This document shows, piece after piece, positions 30,560 to 42,000 of a stretch of DNA of 64,000 nt (its first letter is position 1; each line of letters starts with the position of its first letter). The stretch covers positions 1 through 64,000 of the forward strand of contig JARGSG010000043.1 in assembly GCA_030374805.1 (NCBI GenBank). The letters are read 5' to 3'. The position numbers and the translations under genes are program-made. The stretch comes from Gracilaria gracilis. Taxonomy: Eukaryota > Rhodophyta > Florideophyceae > Gracilariales > Gracilariaceae. The notes beneath the pieces are model-generated. The model was not told the origin of the DNA. It did no database searches and was given only the letters and a program-made list of their open reading frames with translations.

Positions 30560-32991
30560 CCGTTCCTAAAAGGCCGGTTTTGGAAAAAGGCCGGTTCTGG
30601 AATTTTTGCTTGAAGAGCCCCTATCTTCGGACCCTGTGGGTCGTTTTCGAATCCATTCAGCATTCCCGAATCGTCTCAATGAGACGAAGAGAATGAATCT
30701 AAAACCGCGCCACTTTCAAAAGAGAGGAGCCCCTGACATATAAAAACGTAGTTCTTCTATATTTTCAGCACAGAAGAAGTTGAGTTTATAGTTTACCTAC
30801 GTCCCTCAAACCGGGTCTCAAGACTCTCTGACGCCACAAAAGACTACGATGGCACTCTCGATGCGGCGACAAGCAACTCGCCACAAAATAGGGAAGCAAA
30901 AAGCCGAACAACGACGCCTAATGAAACGACTCGCATTCAATATGCTGAAAGACACCAAACAAAACCACTCAATTCGTTCTATCAGTAGCGCGACGTACTT
31001 GAGTAAATCTCTTATCTACAACCTCAAAACACTTGTAAGATCTGTAAATGAACGACAAATCCAGCTTTACATTGAAGAGCCTTCTCAATCTCAAATTGGC
31101 GCGCGAACAATTCTCACAGCCCCCGAAGAGCAAATGATTGTAACAAGAATGCTTGAAGCTGCTGAACGAGGATTCGCAGCGGACAACGACACCTTCAAGC
31201 AGATAATGGCACATATAGCCGGAGAAAATTGTCCTAATTGGCGCAATGGTGTTCCTTTCGATGATTCCATTCGTTCCTTTCGCGCTCGCCATGGAGAGCT
31301 TTCTTATAAAAAGTTCTATCCAAAGGACAACGCCAAACTGAAGGGTGAGAACTACCACCATATCAAGAACTTCTTCGATGTTGTAGGAAAGCTTGGTGAG
31401 GAAAACCCAGGGCTAATAACGGATCCTAACCGTGTGTGGAACATGGATGAAACCGCGGTAGATTCAACTTTGGGCAAAGCAATCAAGTCGTACGGAGCGG
31501 CAACTTGCAAGCATGGTGGCTGTCGTGTTGCTCAAAAGACCCAGGGCGTTGACAAACACATCACCGCAGTCATAGTTTGTTCTGCATCAGGACTTAAAGC
31601 TCCTCCATTTTTTATCATATCCGGAAAGAACGTCATGTCAAGTTGGTCTGAGCCATTGCCGGCTGTGTATGAGAAAAGCGAAGGAATATGCAAACCCTTT
31701 CAACGCCCACACTGGATGCCACGGGATGCTGTGGTAAAGTGCACAGAAAATGGGTCAATGACAAGTGAAATCCTCGCCGCCTTTGTGAAGCATGTCAATA
31801 CATTTGTGCGAAAGCAAGTGCCAAAGTCCGAATCCTACCTGCTCACCATGGATGAACACTCGTCTAGGAAAAGGTTTGATTGGGTGCTTGAATGTGAACG
31901 GAACGATTGTTTTCCCGTGATTAAGCCGGCAAACACGTCACATATTCTTCAGCCGTGCGACAAGAGGATAAACAAAACGTTCAAGGAATCAATTCGCTAC
32001 ATAAGAGACTCGTTCAACAAGTCAGCCATCCCGGAAACGCGGACCCCGAAGTTTAACTTCGCGCGTGCAGTATACGCAAATGAAACTATCACAGTCCCAG
32101 TTATCAAAGCGTCATTTGAATCTACTGGTGTCTTTCCATTTAATCCCAAGTTTCCTGAACGCTTCAAAGAGAAGAAAGAAGAATGTACAACAGTTTCAGT
32201 ACCAAACAGAAAATATGTGGCAGACAGGGTTCGAAACGTGGCTCTCCGTCGTACCGATGCTGATGTACTATCCAAAGCAAAGAACATCTTCGAAGGATCT
32301 CTCAGTGAGCCAGAGAAAATACAGCACATGACAGTGCTTTTCCAAAACGCTGTAACAGCTCACAACATCATAATGAATATGCGGGGCACCGGCGGAGCTT
32401 AAAACAGTCGGTGGTATGATAGAAGAATACAAGAGCAAAGCGGCGAAGAAAGAAGAAAAGCAGCGTCAGTCAGCTGCTCAAGCCGAACGTCGAGAGGCGG
32501 AGAGGGCAAAGAAGGAAGAAGCAAAGCTGAAAGCTCAACCGCAAAGGATAAAGAGCCAGCAAGAAAAGCAAGAGAAGCGGCTGAGCAAGCAATTACATGT
32601 CTAACGATCCAGGGTATCCAAAGATTGTTTGCGTAGTGTGAAGAGAAGGCGTGGAAATTTGCTTACCTGCTCCTCGAAGAACTTTTCTTCAAGCCTTCTG
32701 CATGCGGCCCAAGCCGCCTCCGAAGTAGTTGGAAGCGTGGTTGGTGATGTTGTGCGTTCGGCAATGTGTCCACAGCCGACCCCTTTTGGGCTTTAGAACA
32801 CTTTTGGGGCGCTGGAAGGTACATGCAGTGTGGAAGACGTGGTTTTTGTCCTTGAGCTTTGAGGGTCAGCCTCTGCATGGTGAAGACGGCGAGAGAGCGA
32901 TTGCGAAGGTCTGCGGGGGGTGAAAAGTGCTCGGTTTTGATATAAAGGCAATGTTTTGAAAAAGTGTCCAATTTGAACCTTTTAGGAACGG
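30560..32991 (+). mobile_element. pogo/Tc1-mariner-type DNA transposon (element 1)
   Basis: Perfect 14-bp terminal inverted repeats CCGTTCCTAAAAGG (30560-30573, and its complement at 32978-32991) are flanked by TA on both sides (30558-30559 and 32992-32993), the target duplication of the Tc1/mariner/pogo superfamily. It carries one intact transposase frame (30849-32402) and a Lys/Glu-rich frame at 32416-32604. It is inserted in a GC-rich block. The TIRs do not resemble those of element 2. Confidence 0.88.
30849..32402 (+). CDS. pogo-type DDE transposase
   Basis: 517 residues, unbroken. A basic N-terminus with a possible helix-turn-helix is followed by a DDE_1-type catalytic core: first Asp in RVWNMDETAV (about 200), second in LLTMDEHSSRKRF (about 335), and third in NTSHILQPCDK (about 371). 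It cuts and pastes its own element at TA sites. The second motif is DEHSS where many relatives have DGHSS or DNAPxH. A 63-codon Lys/Glu/Gln coiled-coil frame starts 14 nt after the stop in another frame; it could be a C-terminal exon. This is the only mobile-element gene in the window without an internal stop. Confidence 0.88.
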   Translation: MALSMRRQATRHKIGKQKAEQRRLMKRLAFNMLKDTKQNHSIRSISSATYLSKSLIYNLKTLVRSVNERQIQLYIEEPSQSQIGARTILTAPEEQMIVTRMLEAAERGFAADNDTFKQIMAHIAGENCPNWRNGVPFDDSIRSFRARHGELSYKKFYPKDNAKLKGENYHHIKNFFDVVGKLGEENPGLITDPNRVWNMDETAVDSTLGKAIKSYGAATCKHGGCRVAQKTQGVDKHITAVIVCSASGLKAPPFFIISGKNVMSSWSEPLPAVYEKSEGICKPFQRPHWMPRDAVVKCTENGSMTSEILAAFVKHVNTFVRKQVPKSESYLLTMDEHSSRKRFDWVLECERNDCFPVIKPANTSHILQPCDKRINKTFKESIRYIRDSFNKSAIPETRTPKFNFARAVYANETITVPVIKASFESTGVFPFNPKFPERFKEKKEECTTVSVPNRKYVADRVRNVALRRTDADVLSKAKNIFEGSLSEPEKIQHMTVLFQNAVTAHNIIMNMRGTGGA

Positions 32992-32993
32992 TA

Positions 32994-33583
32994 CACGGTG
33001 TACGACGCGACGGCGCTGCCGCACTCGGCGCGCTTCGTCGTCTCGCACGTCACGAATAGGGACTCTCCACGCTGCATCTGCCACCGCCTCATCGGCGACC
33101 CGCTCACGTGCTGCGCGGCGTAGAGCTAGGGTTAACGTTAGCCCTCTTAGCCCTTTACCGTTCGTACCCTGCTAGATAGGTACATACAGTAGATACGTGT
33201 ACATGAAAAAAAAGTTACAAATCGTATTCATCGCCTAGCTAGCTAGAGGGAATCTCGACGTAGTCGTTCTACACGGGTGGCGCAAATGGGAAGGTTTCAA
33301 CAACGAAAGTAGCCTATCGCCTTTTTGGCGAATCGGAATTACAGGCCAAATGAGTCAGAAATGACCCAAACACGGTCAAAACCTTTTATTCTCACGAAAG
33401 CAAGGGCTTTACAACGGTGGATAAACGAACAAGAATGCTCATCGGAGACCAAAGATATGGCTTTCACGTTCCATCACCAAAAAACTCAGCTTCAAGAGCG
33501 ACGTTTCCAGCGTAGTAACGGTCAAGAATATTGACCTGTAGATAGTTTCGGCGCGTGTCATGCTGTTTCGAGGGAACAAGCGA
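32994..33583. other. Spacer between element 1 and the DUF7869-like gene
   Basis: A GC-rich piece to about 33125, then AT-richer DNA without a recognised gene. A 69-codon basic frame at 33325-33534 has no motif. Confidence 0.35.
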
Positions 33584-33907
33584 CTAGGAAGGCAGCGTGT
33601 CTTTGTAGGAAGAATTAACTAGATCGGCGAGAGTTGGTGTTGCTGCGGTCGATTTAAGCAATGTATACGAGACGGATGATAAACCATTGCTCAAAACTTT
33701 CATTGTGAGTACACCTGGCGCTGAGCTCTTTGCAGTGAAGACATGATACTTCGAAATTCTCATTGACGACGGGATACAGAAGTAGGTTGAAAGCAACTGT
33801 TTCCAATTTACCCAACTGACAGCACTCCCAGGAACGCAGTTGTTACCTACAGAGCTCTTCCCAATAAGCCTCATCATATCTTTCGGAGTAGTGATATCGG
33901 CACGCAG
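33584..33907 (-). pseudogene. DUF7869-like gene, C-terminal fragment
   Basis: It continues, in the same frame, the piece at 36158-36212 once the pogo element between them is removed. It runs from the insertion site to a TAG at 33584-33586 and encodes about 107 residues (including MMRLIGKSSVGNN and VSWVNWKQLLSTYF). It is the end of a protein whose main motifs lie at 45998-47492. The uninterrupted frame across the junction shows the insertion is recent relative to the decay of the gene. Confidence 0.65.
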
Positions 33908-34433
33908 TACAGTAAACCCTCGATATAGGGATCCCGCGTAATAAGGATTTCTACGTTACAAGGATGCGAATTCAGTCCATGAGAACGAGAACCCACCTGG
34001 AAGGCCCTCCAGAGCACTTCGTATGAATAAAGGATATAAGAATACAAATCATGAATCAAAAAAACCAAATGTATCATATTTTCTCATTCTATGATACATG
34101 GTTCCCTTGCTACAAGGATACCTTGTACGCTTCCCAACATGACGTGATGCAGTTGAAGTACATCTTCTGCGTGCTCCAATACAAATCAAGACACGAAACC
34201 GTGCTCTAATACAAAGCGGTACACGACACCATGCTGCAATACAAGAGGAAACACGAAACGAAAAGGATGTTTAGAACAATAGCCGATTACAAGTCCAATC
34301 CAAGCAGGAACACGTAATATATTCATCAAAGCAGTACCATAGTTAAACTCTACATATAAAGAAGCAACCCGTTGCATTCTGGTCCTCATTTCTGCTCTCC
34401 TTTCTCACATTGCCTTGCCCATCTGCCGCCACA

Positions 34434-35204
34434 ATGACCAGCCGCATTGCGTTAACCATCGAACAGAAGAACGAGTTACGTAGCGAATACCAACGGCGTC
34501 AGGAAGAATGCCTCCCCTCCGACCAGAACACTCTTGCACTTTGGGCAAAAAACCGATTCAAACTGAAAAAGACGCCAGGTCAAGCCACTGTATCGCGAAT
34601 ATTGAGCAGCACATATTCAAAACAAACTGCAAAAAGTAATCGTTATCGAGCACGTCAAGGATTATTCCCTCAATTCGAGAAAGCTTTACTAGATTGGGTG
34701 ATGCTACAATTTGCTGAAAGGAGAGCAATAAATAGTGGCATGATAATTGAGTCCGGCCGCCGCATAATGGAACTAATGAATAACAATTTGGACGATGAAC
34801 ACCGAATAAAATTAACCCTGAGCAAGGGATGGCTGTACAACTTCCAAAAGCGACATGGACTGCGCTCGTTCAAATCGCACGGGGAAAGCGGAGATGCAGA
34901 CCATGAGGCAATAGCAGAGAAACGTCTATCTATTATGAACAAATTGAAGCAATACGATCCAAGCGACTGCTATAACGTAGATGAATTTGGACTCGTTTAC
35001 AAGATGGCTCCTGACCGAACAATCGCAGCAGAAAGATTGCCAGGAAGGAAGAAGGAAAAGACGAGGATGACGTTTTTAGCATGTTCTAACAGTACTGGTA
35101 CGGACCGTATTCCCCTATTGATGATTGGAAAAGCTCGAAAACCCCACTGCTTTAAGAAGAAGACGGGAGCTGAACCAGGTTTTGATTATCACTGGAACAA
35201 GTAA
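34434..35204 (+). pseudogene. Tigger-like transposase, N-terminal part
   Basis: ATG at 34434 (TSRIALTIEQKNELRSEYQ). A helix-turn-helix and a CENP-B-type DNA-binding region follow (to about 160, with LTLSKGWLYNFQKRHGL), then the first catalytic Asp in CYNVDEFGLVYKMAPDRT. The frame stops at TAA 35202-35204, just after YHWNK. Relatives have a Trp-Met motif there, and here AWM follows directly after the stop. One substitution therefore breaks an otherwise complete DDE domain. Confidence 0.85.
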
Positions 35205-36044
35205 GCCTGGATGACCAGTTCAATATTTCTGGATTGGCTCTATCGTTTTTTGGACCACATAAAATGCCTTTCCAACACTAAGAGAGTTCTCCTATTGCTT
35301 GACAACGCAAGTGTGCATGGCAGTAGTGAAGTCCTACCCGTGTTTTCGAATGTAGAAGTTCTGTTCCTACCGCCAAACACAACGTCTCAAATTCAGCCGA
35401 TGGATGCCGGTATTATTGCGGCTTTGAAGAAAAGATACCGGTCGTATTTGTATTCCCGTGCTTTGGATCAAATGGATATTGATGTCAATGATGTATACAA
35501 AATTGACCAGCTTACGGCAATGAGGCAAGTTTGTACAATATGGATGAATTCTATACCATGCAAAGTTTTTTGGAACTGCTGGCTACATACAGGTCTTCTT
35601 ATTGCGGAAAGTGATTCTTTATCTGAGAGTGATGTAGAGCAAAATGTTGAAGAAGAACTTCTTGGATTTGTACGACAGATTGTGCCTAATCCAGTTTTTA
35701 ATTTGATAACTATTGACTCATTGGTTAATGTTGAGGGTGAAAACGAAGATTGTAATCAAGTTGCTACTGTAGATGAAATTGCTCTCAATGCTATGGAAGA
35801 GATCGAGAACCAGGAAGAAGAAAACGATGAAGGCGAGGATAAGGATGAATCTTTATTAGAGGACTTAAGTCTAGGAGACAAGCTTGCATACGTTGCGATC
35901 ACACTTCTTATTTTGGAGGAGGAAGGAGACGTTAACAGTGCCGGCGTGCAAGTTCTTAGAAGAATGCAACGTCAATTGCGTAGTAGGCGAGTCGAAGACT
36001 TACGGCAGACACGCATTGACTCGTTCTTTTCTAGAAACCAGTGA
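35205..36044 (+). pseudogene. Tigger-like transposase, C-terminal part
   Basis: The same frame as the preceding part, open directly after the stop. The second catalytic Asp is in VLLLLDNASVHGS and the third in NTTSQIQPMDAGII. An acidic C-terminus follows (EENDEGEDKDESLLEDLS). Together with the preceding part it gives a transposase of about 536 residues, the normal length. Confidence 0.85.
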
Positions 36045-36157
36045 GTTAGAGGTCATTCTGTAGTTAACTGTTTAGGTCCCTCGATATATTCTTAACTGGC
36101 TTACAAGGATGCAAGGAGCGTCTATGCTCCGCATCCTTATACCGCGGGATTACTGTA

Positions 36158-36212
36158 GCTTCCTTTCAACGTGGCCGAAGCATCCGTCACAGACATTCTT
36201 CGTGTGCCCTGC
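36158..36212 (-). pseudogene. DUF7869-like gene, small middle fragment
   Basis: About 17 codons of the split gene between the two insertions (GHTKNVCDGCFGHVERKL read through the Ty3 junction). It supplies the HTK motif expected directly after the FLVAG motif at 45998 on the other side of the retrotransposon. 36208-36212 is the left copy of the target duplication CCTGC. Confidence 0.7.
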
Positions 36213-36755
36213 TGTAGTATAGTGGGCCCGGGTTGGGGCTCTGTATATCCGATTGGCCGTTCGCGTTCGGAGGGGTAGTGCACGGTTGGCCGGTGCAGTG
36301 GCACCGCCACGTGTACAAGTTGGTGATCGAGTGGCGAACGGGTTGGCCGAACGTACAAGTTGGCCACGTGTACGGACTTGGTAGTGACAGTGCAAATTAG
36401 ACCGATCGTACAGTACTTAGTAATGGGGCCCAGACCGGATATTTAGTTGTAGCTCGGACCTCCCGAGGCCCCAATCGTAAACGACAAGCATCTCCTGCCG
36501 AACGTCTTCTTCGCTAGTTTGCACTAACGATAGACCGCACGGCTACTCCTTTATTGGGTTTCTCAGACCGTTCGTACCCTTCCGCACGTTCCTGTACGTG
36601 CCTGGTGATACCAATCGTCCACTCTCCCCTCGACCGCCCGGTGCTTCCGCCCCTTCTCTCCGCTCGGATTCATTACAGTCACAAGACTGTACGCTACCGC
36701 CGCTCCCGTCTCAAGACCGCTTCGGACTCTCTCCCTTTTTGTGCATTATACCACA
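36213..36755 (+). repeat. 5' LTR
   Basis: 543 bp, TG...CA. It matches the 3' LTR without a difference that I can find by eye, which implies a recent insertion. Confidence 0.93.
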
Positions 36756-36756
36756 T

Positions 36757-36770
36757 TGGTCTCCCGACCT
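36757..36770 (+). promoter_or_regulatory. Candidate primer binding site
   Basis: TGGTCTCCCGACCT begins two bases after the 5' LTR. TGG complements the CCA end of a tRNA, the normal position of the minus-strand primer site. The tRNA was not identified. Confidence 0.55.
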
Positions 36771-36831
36771 AGAAGTGGAATTCGAGACCGTACGGAGCAG
36801 CAGAACCGATCGTGGAACCGATACGTACAGT

Positions 36832-37890
36832 ATGAGTCATCGTCCGCACGGAGAAATGGGTGAAGTGTCTTTGGTCGAAAAAGACTCCGCAAAGTCCGTA
36901 CCGGTCGCAAGTCGCGCCGCTTCGGATGCCGCTTCGGTTGGCCGCCGGAGCACCCGAAGTAACGCGACGGCCTACGTCACGCCTTCAGAGGAGCCCGAAC
37001 GGATAATCCGAGACGGTTCCGCACGTAATAGGTCTAAGTCCGAACGGAACGAGGACGAGGCAATCGCGCTCGCTCCCTTTCCCGGAACGGGGAAGACGCC
37101 GCGGGGCGAAGCTGGACCCGCGCCGCCACTCCTGACCGAACGGACTACCGCACGGGAACTATGGGCAGGGATCGCTCCCTACGCCCTGCAGAGTCTCCGA
37201 ACGGAAATTGAGGTCCACGTCCCCATGGCAGTGGAGACGTACCTCAAGGACCGAATCCCGGCGCTTCTGCACCAGGATATTCCACCGATCGTAAACGATA
37301 TGGTCAGGAATATCCTGAAGACAGACCGTTCGGAACCTGCTACGTCAGCTCTGAACAGTACACTGGCCGCACTGGTAGCTCAGCTACCGACCCACCCACC
37401 CAAATCTTTTATTGACCGTACGGACAATGCACCCGCTAGCGGCGAGAGGCAACACCGACCGGAACTGAAGAAGGGCCCAACGAGGGGTCCGACCGGAGTG
37501 TACCTCCCGCCAGTCAACCCGCAGGACGATCCGAACGGAAGCTCAGGAGATTCCTCCGACGAGAGGAGGAATCGCCGCCGCAGAGGCGGTAGACCGAGCG
37601 GAAGTTCCGATTCGGATGACGCGCCCCGTAAACGGAAAGACCGTCGCCGCCAGAGAAGGCGAAGATCAGCCAGAACGGACTCGGACTCTTCGGAGTCATC
37701 GTCGGATGACGACGGCACGGATTCCGAAGTCGACCGACACTCCCGCAGCCCTCGACGGAGGGGGAAGTCCGATCGGTATCGTTCTCGTTCGGACAGGTTG
37801 ATGCTAAAACGCATCAGGCCCTTGAACGAGAGGTTCGCCAAAGTGGTGGACTACCGTACGTACAGGTTGCTCAGAAGGAGCCAGACGTAA
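36832..37890 (+). CDS. Gag, N-terminal part
   Basis: ATG at 36832, about 352 codons. A Ser/Arg/Asp-rich region (RRQRRRRSARTDSDSSESSSDDD, then RSRSPRRRG) precedes a conserved DYRTYRLLRRS segment. The frame ends in TAA at 37888-37890, but the same frame is open directly after it into the Gag core. I infer one Gag protein interrupted by a single stop. The frame also extends upstream into the LTR without an ATG. Confidence 0.7.
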   Translation: MSHRPHGEMGEVSLVEKDSAKSVPVASRAASDAASVGRRSTRSNATAYVTPSEEPERIIRDGSARNRSKSERNEDEAIALAPFPGTGKTPRGEAGPAPPLLTERTTARELWAGIAPYALQSLRTEIEVHVPMAVETYLKDRIPALLHQDIPPIVNDMVRNILKTDRSEPATSALNSTLAALVAQLPTHPPKSFIDRTDNAPASGERQHRPELKKGPTRGPTGVYLPPVNPQDDPNGSSGDSSDERRNRRRRGGRPSGSSDSDDAPRKRKDRRRQRRRRSARTDSDSSESSSDDDGTDSEVDRHSRSPRRRGKSDRYRSRSDRLMLKRIRPLNERFAKVVDYRTYRLLRRSQT

Positions 37891-39033
37891 AATTCGCGGG
37901 CGGCGCGCAAGATTGCGCGCTACCAAAAGAAATTGAATGTCCAGATGAAGGGTCATTCCTTTTCCGGGACGGATCCGATATCGGTGCTCAATTTCTTACA
38001 GCGGTTTAAAACCGCTTGCAACCATAACGGACTCACTGAGGGGGCAGCCCTCTGGTGTTTCCAGTTTTACCTGACCGGACCGGCGCACGCTCTGGTTCAG
38101 TCTCGGCTCGAAGGTGAGTCTGGCGCTGTCGACCGTACTCGGGATGAGTCTCTCCATACTTACAAAGAGGTAGTCAACTTTCTGTTGACCACGTACGCAA
38201 CGGATGAGATCATTGCCGACGCGGCCGCAGAGGTCACCATCTACCGCCAAGCGTCAGGCATGTCCGAAACGGAATTCGCCCAGAAGCTCTGGACGAAAGC
38301 CCTCCGTTGCGGAAATGTCTTTACCGATCGGAATTTGAAGGGGATCTTCGTCGAAGGTCTCCTTGCCGCCATACGGTCAAAGGTGAGGAATCACCTCAAC
38401 TCGCATCCCAATATCGGATACGATGCACTTGCCCGTTACGCGGAATCGTACGGAGACACCCATCGTGCCTCACGTAGACAGTCCGTTCGGGTCGATACTC
38501 AAAAGCCAACCGTTCGGAAAGAGTCCTCTCGTACCGCCCGGAAGGTTCACAGTATCGATACCCCGTCGGAATCGATCTATTCCGTATCGGATGAAGACGA
38601 GGAACATGTTCTCGCGGTATCCCGCGCGTCTTCCATGCCCTCGCCTCCCACTACGCCCTCGGCTTCAACGCCGGCTCAGTCCGTTCGGTCTTATCCCAGT
38701 CCTGCCAGCTCCAGGGTACAGCAACCCCAGGGGCAGGCACCAGTTAGACCGTGTCGGATTTGCCTTTCGCGGGAGCCCAACTGCTGTCAGTTGCTCCCCC
38801 CGGACCTAAAGGAGAAGCTGCTGGCCATACGGGAGGCTAATTATCAGCAACGCCGCGAGGAAGGCTATTACAGTGCCTACCAGACCGGACGGAAAACTGA
38901 TACCCCGAAGGACAATGTAGGATATCGCCAGGGCGGACAGCCTCGCCAGACGTACTCACCAAGACCGACACAGGTCGTCATGCTGGTCGAGGAGCCTGCT
39001 CCCCACCAGGAAAACGACCAGGAGGAAGAGTAG
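37891..39033 (+). CDS. Gag core
   Basis: The same frame as the preceding part, open from directly after the TAA; the first ATG is at 37945. It contains the Retrotrans_gag-type core (GHSFSGTDPISVLNFLQRFKTAC, then EGAALWCFQFYL and ESGAVDR), with ETEFAQKLWTKALRCG further on. A Cys-containing RPCRICLSREPNCC near the end is not a canonical CCHC knuckle. The frame stops at TAG 39031. The Pol frame overlaps it from about 38901 in the -1 register, so Pol is probably made by a -1 frameshift somewhere in 38901-39033; GGAAAAC at 39009-39015 is one A-rich candidate but not a canonical slippery site. Confidence 0.75.
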   Translation, partial: NSRAARKIARYQKKLNVQMKGHSFSGTDPISVLNFLQRFKTACNHNGLTEGAALWCFQFYLTGPAHALVQSRLEGESGAVDRTRDESLHTYKEVVNFLLTTYATDEIIADAAAEVTIYRQASGMSETEFAQKLWTKALRCGNVFTDRNLKGIFVEGLLAAIRSKVRNHLNSHPNIGYDALARYAESYGDTHRASRRQSVRVDTQKPTVRKESSRTARKVHSIDTPSESIYSVSDEDEEHVLAVSRASSMPSPPTTPSASTPAQSVRSYPSPASSRVQQPQGQAPVRPCRICLSREPNCCQLLPPDLKEKLLAIREANYQQRREEGYYSAYQTGRKTDTPKDNVGYRQGGQPRQTYSPRPTQVVMLVEEPAPHQENDQEEE

Positions 39034-42000
39034 AGGCATCGCCTCCTCCACAGAGGCCTAGTCTCGCCCCGTCAGCTACAGACCGAACGGACTCCATCCG
39101 AGGGGAGTCCCCTGTCCTGACATGTGACCTGACCGATACGGACATTGAAACCGAAACGGTCCTCTTTTCTAGCGCGAACTACAAGGTGCACGTGTCGGTT
39201 GGCCTCAACACGGCACTGATGTATCCGTTAACGGGAGTTCTTGATACCGGAGCCGGACCCTGTCTGGTTCACGAACGCCATCTCCCTCCGAATTGGCGCT
39301 CAAAACTCCGACCGGACGTAAGACCCCGAATTACGGACGCGTCGAAGAACCGAATGGACGTTGTGGGAGTTCTTTCCCTTATGGTCCGAATCGGTGACCT
39401 CAATGTACGAGTACAGTTCTTGGTGGTTTCTAACCTCTCCACCAGTGTACTACTCGGTACTTCTTTTATTGACAAGTACGTCTTGGCAATACTACCACCG
39501 AAACGGACAATACTCTTACGACACTCCAAACCGGTGTCTATACAGTCTTCCGCCTACGGACCAAATGCACCTTCCGCGCCGGAACCAGAACCCGAACGGG
39601 AAACTCCATCTAATAAGATACACGTTGCCCGTCCGGTTGTTCTACCCCCAATGTCGGAAACGAACGTCTTGGTAACCACCAAAACGTCCGGCTTGGTCTT
39701 TCTACAGTCTCATCACCGAACGGGATCAACGCTTGAACTCACACTCCTTGCGAGTGGAGTTATAGAGATCCGACCGGACGTACCCTTTCTCGTTCGCGTG
39801 GCGAACTTTTCTGACCGCTCGGTTCGACTACACAAGAACACCGTTATCGGACTTGCTCTTCCATCTCCTGTAGCGCTCATAACTCCGCAACCATCGTCGC
39901 GGAGCGACGAGTCCAAGGAGGGGGAACACATTCCGATTTCGGGTAATAATTCCGAACGGGAATACAAGGATACCGAACAGAAGCAAGAAACCGTACGGAA
40001 AGATGAGAACGATTGTACCAGCAAGGTACAGATCAGTCCTGAGTATGTTACCGAACGGGACAAAGTCATTGAGCTACTTCGACCGTTTGCGGACATGTGG
40101 GACGGCCATCTCGGAACGATTGCGGCAGCGAAGCACCGCATCCATCTGGAACCAGGCTCGAAGCCCATATTCCAGATGCCGTACCGTGCCGGACCCGCTC
40201 GGAGAGAACTCGAACGTAAGGAGGTGACAAAGCAGCTCGCTGCTGGTGTCATAGAACCGTCATCGGCAGAATGGGCCAGCCCGGTCGTATTCGCGCTCAA
40301 GAAAGACGGAAGCCTTCGCTTTTGCGTCGACTACCGCCGTTTGAACGCTACGACCGTACGGGACACATACCCACTACCCCGAATGGACGAGTGCATCGAC
40401 TCTCTTGGAGATGCAGAAATCTTCTCCACTTTGGACGCCAACAGTGGTTACTGGCAGACCGAAATGGATGAAGCCGACCGGGACAAAACGACGTTCACGT
40501 CGCATATGGGACTGTACCGTTATCGGAGAATGCCGTTCGGACTCAAGAACGCACCGGCTACTTTCGAGCGTGCTCTCGACATCATCCTATCACGGGTGAA
40601 GTGGCAGTACGCACTGGGGTATCTTGATGACGTAATCATCTACTCCCGGACGGTTGAAGAGCATTATGACCATGTGCGGACCATACTGCATATGCTCCGT
40701 TCGGCTGGTGTTACTCTCCGACTGGACAAGTGCTACTTTTTTACTGGCACGGTGGACTATCTAGGCCACGTAATCCGACCGGGAAAGCTTCAAGTGTCTC
40801 TCAAGACACAGAACGCTATCAAGCAGGCTAAACCGCTTACGACCCAGACGGAGCTCCGATCGTTCTTGGGGCTCTGTAACGTTTTCCGTCGGTTTGTCGC
40901 AAACTTCGCCCGAATTGCGGCTCCATTGAACCGCAAGTTGGAGAAGGGGCAACCCACGAAGTTTGAGACATTGACCGATACGGAATACGAAGCCTTTGAC
41001 GAATTACATCAGAGACTGATACGCCCGCCCATTTTGGCCATTCCCCGTCAAGGGTACCCGTACGTTCTGGATACAGACGCATGCGACCGGCAGGTAGGAT
41101 GCACCCTGCTACAGAAGCAACCGGACGGAAGCTTGCTACCGATCGGTTACTGGAGCCGCTCTCTATCCAATACCGAACGGCAATACTCGACTACCGAACG
41201 GGAATGCCTTGCGGTCGTCTGGGCCATACTGCACCTCCGTCCGTACCTGGAAGGTCAGAGGTTCACTGTCCGAACGGATCACCACTCCTTGAGGTGGATA
41301 CTGAACCTTGCGGACGCGTCAGGACGATTGGCCAGGTGGCGGTTGCGTCTATTGGAGTATGACTTCGATGTCGTCCACCGTCCGGGTATCAAGCACCAAG
41401 CGGCTGATGCCCTTTCTCGGATCCGGACGGATGGCGAAGACGATGCCCCATTGGACGAAGAGGTCCCCTGCTTGCTAGTGAATGACCGTACGGACGATGG
41501 CTACTTTATCACCAACATTACCGTTAACGGTGATGAGTACAGCGACGTCTGCGTCGACTGGCCAACGCCCGAACGGAAATCTGCTGGTATCCCCGAGGTG
41601 CTCGCTGTTGTCACCTCGGAGGAAACCAATATCGTTCCGGTCACGGTCGAAGAGCTGGTACGAGCTCAAGCAGATGACCCTTTCTGTGAGTCCGTACGGA
41701 AAGACATCGGCAACGGTGTCACTCTGTTCGACATTGACCGAAACGGACTTATCGTGCGCAAAGCCCCACTGGACGGCGCCATCCAGAAGGTCGTACCTGC
41801 ATCACTGCAGGCACGCGTCCTCTACTTGGCACACTACCCCCGCCTCGTTGGCCATCCGGGCTCCACTCGGATGTATGAAAGTCTCCGTCGAGACTTCTAC
41901 TGGCCACATATGGCCAACGATGTATGCCAGACCGTACGGGGCTGTCGCACCTGCCCGGCGACGAAGGGAACACACTTCAAGTCGCAGAAGCTGCTGAAGC

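Larger units (their letters stand above)
33910..36155 (+). mobile_element. Tigger/pogo-type DNA transposon (element 2)
   Basis: Imperfect TIRs: CAGTAAACCCTCGATATAGG at the left end and, read inwards from 36155, CAGTAATCCCGCGGTATAAGG. TA flanks both ends (33908-33909 and 36156-36157). 2246 bp. It encodes a Tigger-like transposase split by one in-frame TAA. It is inserted in the DUF7869-like gene, 50 bp from the Ty3 insertion. Confidence 0.88.

Noticed and set aside
32416..32604. Separate Lys/Glu-rich gene after the pogo transposase
   Set aside because: It lies inside the element borders and is too low in complexity; at most a C-terminal exon of the transposase.
37380..37841. Minus-strand Ser/Arg frame in Gag
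   Set aside because: Shadow of the Arg/Ser/Asp-rich Gag region.
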